From Bacteroidota bacterium (lineage in GTDB: Bacteria; Bacteroidota; Bacteroidia; Bacteroidales; JAAYUG01): a stretch of DNA of 6,678 nucleotides. The position numbers were made by a program, and so were the translations under genes. Shown here piece after piece: positions 6,202-6,678 of this stretch. Positions within the stretch are counted from its first letter, which is position 1. Every line of letters starts with the position of its first letter. The stretch spans positions 1-6,678 of the forward strand of contig JAKAMP010000162.1 of the NCBI GenBank assembly GCA_021812865.1. Reading direction: 5' to 3'. The notes under the pieces are model-generated. The model had not been told where the DNA came from. It was given only the letters and a program-made list of their open reading frames with translations, and did no database searches.

Positions 6202-6470
6202 AAAATCCGGATTTAGCGGGAATAAAATAGGGAAATTTTTTGGGGAAAAGCAAATTCAATACCGTTTGAGAAGAGACATTTTTACTAGGGGCAATAAATT
6301 GACAAGGAATGCATTGAGAGCGATTTAAGATTAGATATTTATACAGCTATTGGCTTTGGGCTGAATTTTTCAATGGGGTGATTTAATAATGAGGTTCCGG
6401 GTTTAAGGTTTAAAGTTTCGGGGTTGAAGTCTGAAATATGATTCCTACTTTTTGAATGAGGGGAAATGTA
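6202..6470. other. Upstream region of the rhaT-like gene, gene-free
   Basis: I see no gene on either strand. The part next to the rhaT start is AT-rich (minus-strand leader rich in A and T) and must hold its promoter, but no clean TAnnTTTG plus -33 pair is found. From about 6340 the sequence turns into repeat remnants shared with the gap at 3674-4050. Together with the hairpin array that follows, 477 b to the window end lack a gene. Confidence 0.65.
6346..6420. repeat. Repeat remnants shared with the 3674-4050 gap
   Basis: Three exact words from the other gap recur here: GCTATTGGC (6346-6354, also 3750-3758 and 3771-3779), TTTTTCAATG (6366-6375, also 3741-3750) and TTTAAGGTT (6402-6410, also 3851-3859). 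The last is embedded in a run of GTTTAAGGTTTAAAGTTTC type. Copies are short and diverged around the exact words, so they look like decayed members of dispersed repeats rather than a recent duplication. Confidence 0.45.
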
Positions 6471-6560
6471 TTTGCTTATGCCCCTTCAGGGCGTTTGGTT
6501 CTCTTCCCTTTCTTTCACAAGGCGATGCCCTATTTTGCTGCTGATGCCCCTTCGGGGCGA
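6471..6560. repeat. Duplicated GCCCCTTC(A/G)GGGC hairpin unit (REP-like)
   Basis: TTTGCT-n-ATGCCCCTTCAGGGCG at 6471-6493 is repeated as TTTGCT-nnnn-ATGCCCCTTCGGGGCG at 6534-6559. Each contains a small GC-rich hairpin: GCCC/GGGC at 6480-6483 and 6489-6492, and GCCCC/GGGGC at 6546-6550 and 6554-6558 with a 3-base loop. A half unit GCGATGCCCTA (6522-6532) lies between them, and its GCCCT (6527-6531) could instead pair with AGGGC of the first unit (6488-6492). The arrangement resembles REP-type palindromic repeats; I recognise the words from Bacteroidota intergenic regions, without a known function. Confidence 0.6.
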
Positions 6561-6600
6561 ACAGCCTGAAGTACTGTATTCGTTTATAACAGATATTCTC

Positions 6601-6665
6601 CTCATGAAACCCTGAAAGGGTTTAAGCAATCACCTGGGGGGAATCCCCAGGTGGTTTCAGGTGAG
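6601..6665. repeat. Compound inverted-repeat structure with two strong hairpins
   Basis: The first hairpin is AAACCCT (6607-6613) with AGGGTTT (6617-6623), 7 bp around GAA. The second is CACCTGGGG (6631-6639) with CCCCAGGTG (6645-6653), a perfect 9 bp around GGAAT. An outer stem is also possible: CTCATGAAACC (6601-6611) against GGTTTCAGGTGAG (6653-6665) with a 2-base bulge, enclosing the second hairpin and excluding the first. No T run follows either strong hairpin, so a simple terminator is unlikely. The structure continues towards the window end, where CATGAG (6671-6676) again complements CTCATG (6601-6606). Confidence 0.6.
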
Positions 6666-6678
6666 ATACCCATGAGCC

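Noticed and set aside
6251..6258. TGAATTTG on the minus strand as the -7 element of the rhaT-like gene
   Set aside because: It has one mismatch to TAnnTTTG (TG for TA) and no TTTG or TTG at the -33 spacing; the position is plausible but the evidence is insufficient.
6471..6678. CRISPR array
   Set aside because: The repeated units differ in length and sequence, occur only twice with one half unit, and are not separated by regular unique spacers.

Overview
The window reads as a piece of a Bacteroidota (Bacteroidetes) chromosome. The clues are A-rich starts without clear Shine-Dalgarno sequences, an exact TAnnTTTG-type promoter motif (TATCTTTG) just upstream of one gene, signal peptide cleavage before Gln (VCA|Q), and AT-rich gene-free stretches carrying the GCTATTGGC-like, AAGTTT-like and GCCCCTTCGGGGC-like repeat remnants that I associate with this phylum. 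A lineage below phylum cannot be assigned from sequence reading alone.

Bases 1-3673 hold the end of a tightly packed plus-strand operon: the 3' part of a LolD/MacB-type ABC ATPase, two different FtsX-like permeases (391 and 424 aa), and a secreted LolA-like 'outer membrane lipoprotein-sorting' protein. All three junctions are 4-base ATGA overlaps, so the four proteins are probably translated in a coupled way. Architecture and protein lengths resemble LolC-LolD-LolE plus LolA collected in one unit. I read it as an inner-membrane extraction machine that hands a lipid or lipoprotein to a periplasmic carrier; the actual cargo is not visible.

Bases 3674-4050 (377 b) contain no gene I accept. They hold a weak AT-rich hairpin after the operon, repeat remnants, and two identical TATCTTTG promoter-like motifs 60 b apart in front of the next gene.

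Bases 4051-5082 (+) encode a zinc-dependent medium-chain dehydrogenase of the sorbitol dehydrogenase type. Only 42 b away and convergent, 5125-6201 (-) encodes a RhaT-family sugar:proton symporter. They may both serve sugar or polyol use, but they are not in one transcript and no catabolic gene confirms the link.

Bases 6202-6678 (477 b) are gene-free. The first part is the upstream region of the rhaT-like gene, the middle carries repeat remnants shared with the first gap, and the last 200 b are a dense array of GC-rich hairpins with a duplicated ATGCCCCTTC(A/G)GGGCG unit and mutually exclusive foldings. This array runs off the window and is the least explained part of the sequence.
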